DNA of 64,000 nt from Hominicoprocola sp037419475 (GTDB taxonomy: Bacteria > Bacillota > Clostridia > Oscillospirales > Oscillospiraceae), in contig JAXYYF010000101.1 of NCBI GenBank assembly GCA_037419475.1, forward strand, positions 1-64,000. Reading direction: 5' to 3'. This document shows, one piece after another, positions 33,189 through 41,872 of the stretch. Made by a program: the position numbers and the translations under genes. Under the pieces are notes generated by a model, which worked only from the letters and a program-made list of their open reading frames with translations, searched no databases and was not told the origin of the DNA. How positions within the stretch are numbered: the stretch's first letter is position 1; every line of letters begins with the position of its first letter.

Positions 33189-35387
33189 TTACAGGTGCAG
33201 CACGCGCTCCTTGATCTCCTGCGTGCGGCCCTGATTCCAGAACTGCGTGCCGATGTAGCCGCAGGTGCGGCGGGCGACGTTCATCTTGTCCTGATCGGTG
33301 TTGCCGCACTTCGGGCAGCGCCAGATGAGCTTGCCGCCCTCCTCGACGATCTCGATCTCGCCGTCCCAGCCGCAGACCTGACAGTAGTCGGACTTGGTGT
33401 TGAGCTCGGCGTAAATGATGTTGTCGTAGATGAACTTCATCACCTGAAGCACGGCCTCGAGGTTGTTCTGCATATTCGGCACCTCGACATAGCTGATCGC
33501 GCCGCCGGGAGAAAGATGCTGGAACTGTGCCTCAAACTTGAGCTTGGTGAACGCGTCGATGTGCTCAGTGACGTGGACATGGTAGCTGTTGGTGATGTAG
33601 CCTTTGTCGGTCACACCCTCGATGATGCCAAAGCGCTTCTGCAGACTCTTGGCGAATTTATAGGTCGTGGACTCAAGCGGCGTGCCGTAGAGCGAGTAAT
33701 CGATATTCTCCGCCTTCTTCCACTCCGCGCACTTGTCGTTCATCTTCTGCATGATCGACAGCGCGAACGGTGTGGCGGCAGGATCGGTATGGCTCTTGCC
33801 GGTCATGTACTTCACGCACTCGTAAAGGCCCGCATAGCCAAGCGAAATGGTAGAGTAGCCGTCGTAGAGCAGGCGGTCGATCGGCTCGCCCTTTTTCAGG
33901 CGCGCACACGCGCCGTACTGCCAGAGAATGGGTGCAGCATCGGAGAGCGTGCCCTTGAGGCGGTCGTGGCGGCAGCGGAGCGCGCGGTGGCAGAGCTCAA
34001 GCCGCTCTTCAAAAATGCTCCAGAATTTTTCTATGTTGCCGCCGGAGGAAAGCGCCACATCGGGCAGGTTGATAGTCACGACACCCTGATTGAAGCGGCC
34101 GTAATACTTGTGCTTGCCCGGCTCATAGTTGCCCGCGTTGGCAATATTGCCCACGCCCGCGTCGGTGAAGCGGTCGGGCGTAAGAAAGCTGCGGCAGCCC
34201 ATGCAGGGATACACATCGCCCTTGAGCTCGAGCATCTTCTTTTCACTGATATAATCGGGCACCATGCGCCGCGCCGTACATTTTGCGGCAAGCTTGGTGA
34301 GGTAATAGTAGGGCGAATCCTCGTGGATATTATCCTCTTCCAGCGTATAAATGAGCTTGGGGAACGCGGGCGTGACCCACACGCCCTGTTCGTTCTTCAC
34401 GCCCTCGTAGCGCTGGAGCAGCATCTCTTCGATGATGAGGGCGAGATCCTTCTTCTCCTGTTCGCTGCGGGCCTCGTTGAGGTACATGAACACCGTGATA
34501 AACGGAGCCTGTCCGTTTGTGGTCAGCAGCGTCACGACCTGATACTGAATGGTCTGTACGCCGCGGCGGATCTCCTCGCGCAGGCGCTTTTCCGTGATCT
34601 CGCTGATCTTCTCTTCGGAAACGTTCACGCCGGCGAGCTCCATTTCCTCCTCGACCGTTTTGCGCAGTTTCTTGCGGGAGACGTCCACAAACGGCGCAAG
34701 ATGCGTGAGTGAAATGCTCTGCCCGCCGTACTGGTTGGAGGCGACCTGCGCGACGATCTGGGTGGCGATGTTGCAGGCGGTGGCAAAGGAGTGCGGCCGC
34801 TCGATGAGCGTGCCGGTGATGACGGTGCCGTTTTGCAGCATGTCCTCCAGATTTACGAGGTCGCAGTTGTGCATGTGCTGGGCGTAGTAATCCGTGTCGT
34901 GGAAATGGATGATACCCTCCTCATGTGCCTTGACAATATCCTCGGGCAGGAGGATGCGGTTCGTCAGATCGCGGCTGACCTCGCCGGCCATATAGTCGCG
35001 CTGGGTGGAGTTGACGACGGGGTTTTTGTTGCTGTTTTCCTGCTTGGCCTCTTCGTTGTTGCACTCGATCAGGGAGAGGATCTTGTCGTCCGTGGTATTG
35101 CTTCTGCGCACGAGCGAGCGCGTATAACGGTAGGTGATATACCGTTTGGCGACCTCGAACGCGCCGTGCGCCATGATCTGGTGTTCAACAAAGTCCTGGA
35201 TCTCCTCAACCGTGGGGGCGCGGCCGAGCCCCTGACAGGCCAGCTCCACGCTCTCGGCGATGCGCTGGATCTGAACGGGCGTCATGCGCGCGTCCTCCTC
35301 CACTACGTCATTCGCCTTCGTGACGGCGGCAATAATCTTGATGATATCAAATTCGACCTCTGCGCCGTTTCTTTTGATAACCTTCAT
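33189..35387 (-). CDS. nrdD: Anaerobic ribonucleoside-triphosphate reductase (class III)
   Basis: A 732-residue glycyl-radical enzyme that makes dNTPs without oxygen. An N-terminal ATP-cone (about 1-95, MKVIKRNGAEVEFD) gives allosteric control. A long catalytic barrel follows. At the C-terminus a four-cysteine zinc site (CQVCG and CPKCG) precedes the radical loop ARRTCGYIG, in which Gly710 should carry the radical. The activating enzyme NrdG is not adjacent and must be elsewhere. The start has AGGGAAG upstream. The long leader holds NrdR-box-like sites and a dyad over the promoter, so expression is probably repressed when dNTP pools are high. Confidence 0.95.
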   Translation of the reverse strand: MKVIKRNGAEVEFDIIKIIAAVTKANDVVEEDARMTPVQIQRIAESVELACQGLGRAPTVEEIQDFVEHQIMAHGAFEVAKRYITYRYTRSLVRRSNTTDDKILSLIECNNEEAKQENSNKNPVVNSTQRDYMAGEVSRDLTNRILLPEDIVKAHEEGIIHFHDTDYYAQHMHNCDLVNLEDMLQNGTVITGTLIERPHSFATACNIATQIVAQVASNQYGGQSISLTHLAPFVDVSRKKLRKTVEEEMELAGVNVSEEKISEITEKRLREEIRRGVQTIQYQVVTLLTTNGQAPFITVFMYLNEARSEQEKKDLALIIEEMLLQRYEGVKNEQGVWVTPAFPKLIYTLEEDNIHEDSPYYYLTKLAAKCTARRMVPDYISEKKMLELKGDVYPCMGCRSFLTPDRFTDAGVGNIANAGNYEPGKHKYYGRFNQGVVTINLPDVALSSGGNIEKFWSIFEERLELCHRALRCRHDRLKGTLSDAAPILWQYGACARLKKGEPIDRLLYDGYSTISLGYAGLYECVKYMTGKSHTDPAATPFALSIMQKMNDKCAEWKKAENIDYSLYGTPLESTTYKFAKSLQKRFGIIEGVTDKGYITNSYHVHVTEHIDAFTKLKFEAQFQHLSPGGAISYVEVPNMQNNLEAVLQVMKFIYDNIIYAELNTKSDYCQVCGWDGEIEIVEEGGKLIWRCPKCGNTDQDKMNVARRTCGYIGTQFWNQGRTQEIKERVLHL

Positions 35388-35422
35388 TCGGCACTTCCCT
35401 CTCTACAATAGTAATATATACA

Positions 35423-35438
35423 GTACTACATCTTGTGG
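35423..35438 (+). promoter_or_regulatory. NrdR-box-like site 2 (in nrdD leader)
   Basis: ACTACATCTTGTG differs at one base from the site at 35531-35543 and has the opposite orientation. It lies just downstream of the predicted nrdD start site. NrdR is the ATP/dATP-sensing repressor of ribonucleotide reductase genes. Confidence 0.5.
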
Positions 35439-35451
35439 TGCTTTCTTGTGA

Positions 35452-35488
35452 GCAATCACATTATATGTGATTGCAGCGAGAAAAGCAA
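35452..35488 (-). promoter_or_regulatory. nrdD promoter overlapped by a 23-bp palindrome
   Basis: Minus strand TTGCTT (35483-35488), 17 bases, TATAAT (35460-35465). The -10 lies in the centre of a perfect dyad with nine-base arms (35452-35460 GCAATCACA and 35466-35474 TGTGATTGC). A dyad over a -10 is the usual place for a repressor; the cognate protein is not known. Confidence 0.6.
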
Positions 35489-35529
35489 GTCCTATTTTAT
35501 GCAGTTCAAAGGGAGGTGGGCACAGAAAG

Positions 35530-35544
35530 CACAAGATATAGTGT
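35530..35544 (-). promoter_or_regulatory. NrdR-box-like site 1 (upstream of nrdD promoter)
   Basis: Minus strand ACACTATATCTTGTG fits the NrdR consensus (acaCwAtATaTwGtgt) well. It is about 106 bases from site 2, far wider than the usual tandem arrangement. The stretch 35545-35659 has only weak short dyads and no gene. Confidence 0.55.
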
Positions 35545-35659
35545 GGTCGTGCAACTTATATCTTCTAAATGTTGTTTGATTCCATGAAAAGCATGGAAAA
35601 CCGATCCGTTTTACGAAAAGCAAAAAAATAACGGATGCAAATTTTGTATAAACGACCGC

Positions 35660-35687
35660 TTGACAAATCAGGAGAAAAACCTATAAT
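35660..35687 (+). promoter_or_regulatory. Promoter of the thiT riboswitch transcript
   Basis: TTGACA (35660-35665), 16 bases, TATAAT (35682-35687). Transcription would begin near 35695, right at the riboswitch. Confidence 0.7.
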
Positions 35688-35699
35688 AATGGTCGACAA

Positions 35700-35796
35700 T
35701 TCCAAGGGGCGCTGGTGCAAGCCGGCTGAGATCGGGGCGTATTGCCGCCTCAGTCCCTCGAACCTGATCCGGATAATGCCGGCGTAGGAATGCGAA
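35700..35796 (+). ncRNA. TPP riboswitch (THI element)
   Basis: The aptamer shows the conserved blocks in order: GGGGCGCTGG, GGCTGAGATC, a variable P3 arm, TCCCTCGAACCTGATCCGGA and TAATGCCGGCGTAGGAA. It binds thiamine diphosphate. A terminator hairpin follows within 20 bases, so ligand binding should stop transcription before thiT. Confidence 0.95.
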
Positions 35797-35812
35797 GGAT
35801 ATTTAAGAACTA

Positions 35813-35847
35813 TGCCGCATTGCGAACGCCGCAATGTGGCATTTTTT
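35813..35847 (+). terminator. Riboswitch expression-platform terminator
   Basis: TGCCGCATTGC (35813-35823) pairs with GCAATGTGGCA (35831-35841), followed by TTTTTT. It is positioned to act as the OFF-state terminator of the TPP riboswitch. Confidence 0.85.
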
Positions 35848-35895
35848 CGGGAAGCCGTTGGGATTGATTTTTTTAAGGAAAGCTGGAGAAAACCT

Positions 35896-36441
35896 ATGAC
35901 GCAAACCAAAACCAGAGCCCTCACCGAGGGCGCCCTTATGGTGGCCGCAGCCACCGCACTGAGCTATGTCAAGCTCCTCGAGCTGCCGCAGGGCGGCAGC
36001 GTGTGCATCGGCATGCTGCCGATCTTCCTCTACTGTGCCCGCTGGGGCGCGAAGGAGAGTTTCCTCGCCTCCTTCGCCTACGGCCTGCTGCAGCTGATCT
36101 TCGACGGTGCGTATGCATGGGGCCCGACCTCGATGCTGCTCGACTATGTGCTCGCCTTCGGCGTGCTGGGCGTCGCCTGCCTGTTCCGCAATGTCAAGAG
36201 CGGCGTGTTCATCGGCACGGTCGTCGGCAGCGTGTGCCGCTTCATCGTCCACTTCATCAGCGGCATAACCATCTACCGCATCTATGAGCCCACCGAGGTT
36301 TTCAACACGACCTTCACCAACCCCTACCTCTACTCCGCCGTCTACAACGGCAGCTATGTGTTCATTGACATGGTGCTTTGTCTTGTCATCACGGCACTGC
36401 TGATCGTGCCCCTCAAGCGCTATTTCGTCCCGCAGGACTGA
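35896..36441 (+). CDS. thiT: Energy-coupled thiamine transporter ThiT (ECF S-component)
   Basis: A 181-residue membrane protein with about six helices. It is the thiamine-binding S-component that works with a shared ECF energizing module encoded elsewhere. Family segments include RALTEGALMVAAATALSYVK, LPIFLYCARWGAKE, the substrate-loop region YGLLQLIFDGAYAWGP and GSVCRFIVHFISG. The start at 35896 follows GGAG; an upstream ATG at 35812 is inside the terminator hairpin. Control by the TPP riboswitch confirms the substrate. Confidence 0.95.
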   Translation: MTQTKTRALTEGALMVAAATALSYVKLLELPQGGSVCIGMLPIFLYCARWGAKESFLASFAYGLLQLIFDGAYAWGPTSMLLDYVLAFGVLGVACLFRNVKSGVFIGTVVGSVCRFIVHFISGITIYRIYEPTEVFNTTFTNPYLYSAVYNGSYVFIDMVLCLVITALLIVPLKRYFVPQD

Positions 36442-36457
36442 GCTTGGCCTGAAAAAG

Positions 36458-36493
36458 AAAAGAGAGCGAAAGCAACGCTTTCGCTCTCTTTTT
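36458..36493. terminator. Bidirectional terminator between thiT and pepF
   Basis: Arms 36461-36473 and 36477-36489, with A- and T-runs, between the converging genes. Confidence 0.85.
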
Positions 36494-38292
36494 CATTTGA
36501 GCAGTTCGTCCAACTCGTCGACCAGCTCGCCGAAAAGCCGAAGCGCGGCATTGACCGGCTCAGGCGTGCTCATGTCCACGCCCGCGATCCTCAGGAGTGA
36601 GATCGGGTCGGTGCTGCCGCCGCCGGAGAGGAAACGCTTGTAGTCCGCTACAGCGGGTGCGCCCTCGCGCAGAATGCGGTCGGCGAGGGCCACGGCGGCC
36701 GAGAAGCCGGTGGCATACTGGAACACATAATAATTGTAATAGAAGTGCGGGATGCGCGCCCACTCCAGCGCGATCTGTTCGTCGCTGACCATACCGGGGC
36801 CGAAGTAGAGCCGGTTGAGCGCAAGATACTTTTCACAGAGCGCGTCAGCGGTCAAGGTCTCGCCGCGTTCAGCCATGCGTCCAAGCTCACGCTCAAATTC
36901 GGCAAACATCGTCTGACGGTAGACCGTGCCCTTGAACTGGTCAAGAAAATGGTTGATGAGGTAGGCGCGCTCGCGCTTATCGGTGCTCTTTTGCAGCAGA
37001 TGCCGCATAAGAAGCACCTCATTGCAGGTCGAGGCCACCTCGGCGACGAAAATCACATAGTCGCTCGTGCAGACGGGCTGGTGCTTCGTGCTCAGATAGC
37101 TGTGCATGGCGTGACCCATCTCGTGCGCGATGGTGAACTGGCTGTCAAGATCGTCCATCTGGTTGAGCAGCACATAGGGGTGCGGGCGCGCCGCACCGGA
37201 GGAATACGCGCCGCTGCGCTTGCCGGTGTTGGGATAGACGTCGAGCCAGCGGTGCTCGAAGCCCTCGCGCAGCATGGCGGTATAATCCTCCCCCAGAACG
37301 GAAAGCGCGTCAAGCACCGTCGCTTTGGCCCGTTCAAAGGAGATCTCCTCCGCCGCGTCGGGAACAATAGGCGTGTACACATCGTACATGTGCAGCTCCT
37401 CCACGCCGAGCAGACGGCGGCGCAGCGCAACATAGCGGTACATTTTGTCGAGGTTCGCATGAACGCTCTCGATCAGGCTGTCATAAACGCTCACCGGCAC
37501 CTCGGTCGCATCAAGCGCGGCCTCAAGCGTGGAGGGATAGCGGCGCGCCGAGGCAAAGAAGCGCAGCTGCTTGAACTGTGCGTCAAGCGTCGCAGCAAGC
37601 GTATTGCGATAGCCGCCGACGGTCTTGTAATAGACTTCAAACGTATTGCGGCGCAGCACGCGGTCACCGCTCTGGAGCAGCGGGACAAAGGACGCGTCGG
37701 TAAGCGGATGCTCCGCGCCCGCGCCGTCCGTCACGGCGGGGAAACGCAGGTCGGCGTTATGGAACACGCCGAATATGGCGTCGGGACTGTCGGCCATTTC
37801 ACCGGCGTTTGCCAGCAACGCCTCGCACTCGGGCGAGAGAATGTGCGCTCTGCGGCGGCGGAGCCGCTCGATGGGTCGGCGGTAGGTCGCCAGCTCCGGC
37901 CGCTCGGCATAAAAGCGTTCGAGCGTCTCATCGCTCAGCGCCATCAGCTCGCTCGCGGCAAACGCGCCCGCGCCGGAGAGCGCGACGGAAAGGCTCAGCG
38001 CCTTGCCGCGCATATCCTGATAAAAGCCGTTGGACGTATCCTCGTCGGCCTTGCAGTTTGCGTAGCCATAGAGCTTGCCAATGCGCAGGCTCAACTCGTC
38101 ATCCAGCCGGAAATAATCAAGCAGCGTTTCCGCGCTCTCACCGAGCCGCCCTTGATAGGCGGCGACCTTCTCGGCGCAAGGCCCCAGCGCTTCGTACTCC
38201 GCGCGCCACGCTTCATCGGAAGGAAAAATATCGGTGAGATCCCACGTGAACTCCGCCGGAACCTCGCTTCGCTTACAAATGGGTTTGGACAT
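36493..38292 (-). CDS. pepF: Oligoendopeptidase F (M3B zinc metallopeptidase)
   Basis: A 599-residue cytoplasmic peptidase that cuts short peptides. The zinc motif HEMGH lies in TIAHEMGHAMHSYLS, with the third ligand Glu in VAEVASTCNE. The N-terminal helical PepF domain (about 10-190) begins with EVPAEFTWDLTDIFPSDEAW. The start at 38292 (MSKPICKRS) has GGAGG; a longer ATG start at 38382 would add 30 residues without homology and overlap the next terminator. It fits a peptide- and amino-acid-using lifestyle. Confidence 0.93.
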   Translation of the reverse strand: MSKPICKRSEVPAEFTWDLTDIFPSDEAWRAEYEALGPCAEKVAAYQGRLGESAETLLDYFRLDDELSLRIGKLYGYANCKADEDTSNGFYQDMRGKALSLSVALSGAGAFAASELMALSDETLERFYAERPELATYRRPIERLRRRRAHILSPECEALLANAGEMADSPDAIFGVFHNADLRFPAVTDGAGAEHPLTDASFVPLLQSGDRVLRRNTFEVYYKTVGGYRNTLAATLDAQFKQLRFFASARRYPSTLEAALDATEVPVSVYDSLIESVHANLDKMYRYVALRRRLLGVEELHMYDVYTPIVPDAAEEISFERAKATVLDALSVLGEDYTAMLREGFEHRWLDVYPNTGKRSGAYSSGAARPHPYVLLNQMDDLDSQFTIAHEMGHAMHSYLSTKHQPVCTSDYVIFVAEVASTCNEVLLMRHLLQKSTDKRERAYLINHFLDQFKGTVYRQTMFAEFERELGRMAERGETLTADALCEKYLALNRLYFGPGMVSDEQIALEWARIPHFYYNYYVFQYATGFSAAVALADRILREGAPAVADYKRFLSGGGSTDPISLLRIAGVDMSTPEPVNAALRLFGELVDELDELLK

Positions 38293-38334
38293 AGTAAACC
38301 TCCGTTGGGAAAATGTTCTTGCCCCTATTATGTG

Positions 38335-38380
38335 CAAAAAAGCCGCGGCGCGCAAGCCTTTTTTGGCGAGCCGCCGCGGC
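38335..38380 (-). terminator. Terminator of the small membrane-anchored protein gene
   Basis: GCCGCGGCG-type arms (38342-38353 and about 38368-38380) around an A/T loop, with a seven-base T-run on the minus strand. Confidence 0.75.
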
Positions 38381-38391
38381 ATGTTCCATTT

Positions 38392-38856
38392 TTACGCTTC
38401 CGGAACCGCAAACGCCGGCGTATTCAGGATCTCCTCCAGCCGTTCCTTGAAGTCCGCTGTGTTGATCTTCAGGTGCTTTCCGTCGAACCGGTTGACCACC
38501 GAGAGATATTCTCCCCCGAGTACCTCGACGATCAGCGGATCATGCCCGTCGGGAAACTCGATCCGCAAATCATACTGATTGTGGTCGTGAAGCTGCATAA
38601 CATAGGACAGCTCGCGGGTGAACGAGCTGTCGAGCAGCAGCTCCCGCAGAGCGTCCGTTCCCTCCAGCGTGAGGGTATAGCTTCCCAGCTTCGTGCTGTA
38701 CACAGCGAACGATTTTTCAACCGTCACCGTGCAGCCGGGGCCGATGTCGGCCACACCATCGATCTCACTGCGGGACAAAGGAAAATAGGAGTAGAAGATG
38801 ATAGCAAGCACACCGATCGGGAGAAGATAGAGCATGGTTTTGGCGGTCTTGTTCAT
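38392..38856 (-). CDS. Small membrane-anchored protein of unknown function
   Basis: A 154-residue protein with one N-terminal hydrophobic helix (about 8-26), so it is anchored with an extracytoplasmic C-terminal region of mixed alpha/beta character. No lipobox Cys or catalytic motif is seen. GGAGG precedes the ATG. It follows the lipoprotein gene on the same strand with a 74-base gap and may be cotranscribed. I do not recognise the family. Confidence 0.7.
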   Translation of the reverse strand: MNKTAKTMLYLLPIGVLAIIFYSYFPLSRSEIDGVADIGPGCTVTVEKSFAVYSTKLGSYTLTLEGTDALRELLLDSSFTRELSYVMQLHDHNQYDLRIEFPDGHDPLIVEVLGGEYLSVVNRFDGKHLKINTADFKERLEEILNTPAFAVPEA

Positions 38857-38930
38857 GTCATTCCTCCAAATCAGAGTTTTGGTCAGAATTCTTTTCTATT
38901 TTATCAGACGCCGCGTCTCAGCGCAAGGGG

Positions 38931-39794
38931 TCAGCTGATCCATTCCCCGCCGTTGACGGAGTAATCGCCCCACGCGCCGTCGTTTCCCTGAACGGCAATG
39001 CATTGGGAGAAACCGTAGGCGCCCAGCGCCGTGCGCCACTTGCTCGCGTCAAAACTGACGGTGTTCTTGACGTTGTACTGCGCCATAGACGGCTCTTTTT
39101 CGTTCTGCGGAATGTCCGGCAGGTTGAACGCGACCGGTTCATCGGTCTCGGTGATGGCGAAAAGAACGCCGTTTTCCCACGCGGGGAAGGGGTTCTCCCT
39201 CTCAAGGCCGCTGATATAGCCCTGTGCGCAAAGCTCGTCGTAGCTCAGTTCCAGCGGCTCGGCATCATGGGCGTGCGCAAAAACCCACGCCGCCGCGCTG
39301 CGCTCGGCGGGCGCGAGCGAGGTCGCGGAAAGATCGACGCTGACATACTCCACGCCGTCGCCGTTGAGCCCCTCGTCCGTGTTCCACAGATCCTCGAGAA
39401 CCTTGAGATAAAGCGCGCAGCGGTCGTCAAATTCGCCGGGCAGAACGGTAATGCTCTCTATCTCGGCAAAGCGCATGGGGTAGGTCACCAGAACGCTGCC
39501 GCAGGCAACCTCGACCAGATCGCCGGCGGCGAGCCGTACATCAGCCGTCAGCTCGCCTGTACCAAGCGTATAAATGTCAGGGTTCCCGGTTTCCATGCCC
39601 GCCAGCAGCATTGTGCCGCTCTCGTCGACCGAGACCACGCGGCAGCGCAGGGTAGAGAGCGTCGAATCGATCGCCGCATCCGGCGGCAGATCCTCGAAAC
39701 AGCCTTTGCTGCCGTTGCCGCATCCGGCAAGAGAGAGGACCAGCGACGCGGCAAGCAGAACGCACAGCAGAAAAATGGAGTAGCTTCGTTTCAT
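38931..39794 (-). CDS. Lipoprotein of unknown function
   Basis: A 287-residue predicted lipoprotein. The signal peptide ends in the lipobox LAGC (Cys about residue 25, followed by GNGSKG). The mature part is mostly beta and polar, with a region (about 120-200) of helix-forming sequence. The start at 39794 has AAGGAGG at ideal spacing; the open frame extends upstream, but those residues are not credible as coding. The C-terminus is WGDYSVNGGEWIS. No known family is recognised. It is divergent from psuK. Confidence 0.75.
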   Translation of the reverse strand: MKRSYSIFLLCVLLAASLVLSLAGCGNGSKGCFEDLPPDAAIDSTLSTLRCRVVSVDESGTMLLAGMETGNPDIYTLGTGELTADVRLAAGDLVEVACGSVLVTYPMRFAEIESITVLPGEFDDRCALYLKVLEDLWNTDEGLNGDGVEYVSVDLSATSLAPAERSAAAWVFAHAHDAEPLELSYDELCAQGYISGLERENPFPAWENGVLFAITETDEPVAFNLPDIPQNEKEPSMAQYNVKNTVSFDASKWRTALGAYGFSQCIAVQGNDGAWGDYSVNGGEWIS

Positions 39795-39887
39795 GGAAAA
39801 ATCCTCCTTGAATGGGCTTTGCTTTCTTAGACGGACGGCGTGTTCCCTTTGTTCCCGAAATATTTTCAAAAATACCGTGAAAATGGC

Positions 39888-39916
39888 TTGACATTCCGAT
39901 AAAAAGGTGGTATTTT
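39888..39916 (+). promoter_or_regulatory. Distal promoter of psuK
   Basis: TTGACA (39888-39893), 17 bases, TATTTT (39911-39916). Confidence 0.55.
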
Positions 39917-39950
39917 GGCTTTTCTTAATCAGGCATGGCACGATTCAGAG

Positions 39951-39979
39951 TTGCACAAGTCCCTCCGTCGTGCTATGCT
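39951..39979 (+). promoter_or_regulatory. Proximal promoter of psuK
   Basis: TTGCAC (39951-39956), 17 bases, TATGCT (39974-39979). Its start site near 39986 favours translation from 40013 over ATG 39992. Confidence 0.5.
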
Positions 39980-40012
39980 CAAAGGCAAGAAATGACAAGG
40001 GAGAACATCCTT

Positions 40013-40927
40013 ATGAAAACTGCACCTTATATCGCCGTTGTCGGCGGCGTGAACATCGATATCGGCGGGCGGAGCGACGCGCCGCTCGTTGCCGGTGATT
40101 CCAACCCCGGACGCATCCGCTCCAGCCTCGGCGGCGTGGGACGCAACATTGCCCACAACCTCGCCCTCCTCGGCGCGGACGTCAAGCTCGTCACCGCCCT
40201 CGGCGCAGACGATGGCGCAAAGCGCATCGAGGATTCCTGCGCCTCGCTCGGCATCGACCTGAGTGAGAGCCTGTATGTGCCAGACGGCGCGACCTCGACC
40301 TACCTTTTCCTCGCCGATTCCAACGGCGACATGGCGCTTGCCATGAACGACATGGCGATCTACGAGCATCTGACCCCCGCCTTTTTCGAGACAAAGCTCG
40401 GCGTGCTCAATGCCGCCGCACTCATCGTGCTGGATACGAACCTTACCGCAGAGAGCGTCCGTTATCTCGGCGAACACTGTACCGCCCCCATTTTCGCCGA
40501 CCCCGTGTCGGCGGCAAAGGCCGGCAAGCTCGCCCCCGTGCTTGGTCGGCTCCACACGCTCAAACCCAACCGCATGGAGGCCGAGCTGCTCTCCGGTGTG
40601 AAGATTACGGACGAAGAAAGCCTGTACCGCGCGGCGGACGCGCTGCTCGCCACCGGTCTTGCACGCGTATTCATTTCGCTCGGCGCGGACGGTGTGCTCG
40701 CCGCCGATCACGAGCGCAGGCTCCATCTGCAAAACCCTCCTGCGCGCATGGTCAACACCACCGGCTGCGGCGATGCCTTCATGGCTGCCACCGCTCGCTC
40801 CTTCCTCGACGGAAACGATCTGGAAACTGCTGCAAAGCGCGGCCTTGCCGCCTCCGCCGTCGCCATGGAGAGCGCCGATACCATCAACCCCGCCATGAGC
40901 CTTGCGGCTCTGGCTGAAAGAATATAG
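40013..40927 (+). CDS. psuK: Pseudouridine kinase (PfkB family)
   Basis: A 304-residue ribokinase-fold enzyme that phosphorylates pseudouridine at the 5' position. The N-terminal signature GGVGRNIAHNLALLGADV and the C-terminal ATP/anion-hole signature NTTGCGDAFMAA (catalytic Asp) are both present, together with GGVNIDIGGRSD. PfkB kinases are hard to assign alone; the psuG gene 24 bases downstream settles the substrate. The start at 40013 has AGGGAGA nine bases upstream. Confidence 0.92.
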   Translation: MKTAPYIAVVGGVNIDIGGRSDAPLVAGDSNPGRIRSSLGGVGRNIAHNLALLGADVKLVTALGADDGAKRIEDSCASLGIDLSESLYVPDGATSTYLFLADSNGDMALAMNDMAIYEHLTPAFFETKLGVLNAAALIVLDTNLTAESVRYLGEHCTAPIFADPVSAAKAGKLAPVLGRLHTLKPNRMEAELLSGVKITDEESLYRAADALLATGLARVFISLGADGVLAADHERRLHLQNPPARMVNTTGCGDAFMAATARSFLDGNDLETAAKRGLAASAVAMESADTINPAMSLAALAERI

Positions 40928-40951
40928 TAATAATATAGAAGGAGTGTTCCC

Positions 40952-41872
40952 ATGAACCGTTATCTTGACATCGCCCCTGAAGTAAAGGCTGCGCTCGACG
41001 CGGGCAAGCCCGTCGTCGCACTGGAGTCCACCATCATCTCCCACGGCATGCCCTATCCCCAGAATGTGGAGACCGCTCTCAAGGTTGAAAGCATCATCCG
41101 CGAGGCCGGCGCCGTCCCCGCGACCATTGCCATCATCGGCGGCCGCCTGAAGGCCGGTCTCTCCAAGGATGAGATCGATTACCTCGGCAAGACCGGCGCA
41201 GGCATCCCCAAGGCCAGCCGCCGCGATCTGCCCGTGCTCGTCGCGCAGGGCAGAGACGGCGCGTGCACCGTCACCACCACCATGATGATCGCCGATATGG
41301 CCGGCATCCGCGTGTTTGCCACCGGCGGCATCGGCGGTGTGCACCGCGGCGCGCAGGAGACGTTCGACATCTCCGCCGACCTTGAGGAACTGGCCAACAC
41401 CTCCGTCATGGTCATCTGCGCGGGCGCAAAGTCCATTCTTGACCTCGGCCTGACCCTCGAGTATCTGGAAACGCACGGTGTGACCGTCATCGGCTACGGC
41501 ACGGACGAGCTGCCCGCGTTCTACACCCGCAAGTCCGGCTTTGGCGTGGACTATCAGCTCGACACCCCCACCGAGCTGGCCAAGGCCTTCCACGTCAAGC
41601 GTGAGCTGGGTCTGCGCGGCGGTCTGCTCGTCACCAATCCCATCCCCGAGGAGTATTCCATGGATAAGGCCGTGATCGACAAGGCCATCGCCGAAGCCGT
41701 CGAGGACGCGAAAAAGGACGGCATCCACGGCAAGGCCACCACGCCTTACCTCCTTGCCAAGATCAAGGATCTCACCGGCGGCGACAGCCTCGACTCCAAC
41801 ATTCAGCTTGTCTTCAACAATGCCCGCCTCGGCGCTGCCGCCGCGGTGGAGCTGGCCAAGCTTGAAAAGTGA
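40952..41872 (+). CDS. psuG: Pseudouridine-5'-phosphate glycosidase
   Basis: A 306-residue manganese enzyme that cleaves the C-C glycosidic bond of pseudouridine 5'-phosphate to uracil and ribose 5-phosphate. Family blocks VALESTIISHGMPYPQNVE, TGAGIPKASRRDLPV, ATGGIGGVHRGAQETFDISA and LVTNPIPEEYSM are clear. With psuK it lets the cell recycle the modified nucleoside from RNA turnover. AAGGAG precedes the ATG. Confidence 0.96.
   Translation: MNRYLDIAPEVKAALDAGKPVVALESTIISHGMPYPQNVETALKVESIIREAGAVPATIAIIGGRLKAGLSKDEIDYLGKTGAGIPKASRRDLPVLVAQGRDGACTVTTTMMIADMAGIRVFATGGIGGVHRGAQETFDISADLEELANTSVMVICAGAKSILDLGLTLEYLETHGVTVIGYGTDELPAFYTRKSGFGVDYQLDTPTELAKAFHVKRELGLRGGLLVTNPIPEEYSMDKAVIDKAIAEAVEDAKKDGIHGKATTPYLLAKIKDLTGGDSLDSNIQLVFNNARLGAAAAVELAKLEK

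Noticed and set aside
30064..38964. Plus-strand frames of 904 and 739 codons opposite the phosphoketolase and oligoendopeptidase genes
   Set aside because: Same cause; the minus-strand genes match known families along their whole length.
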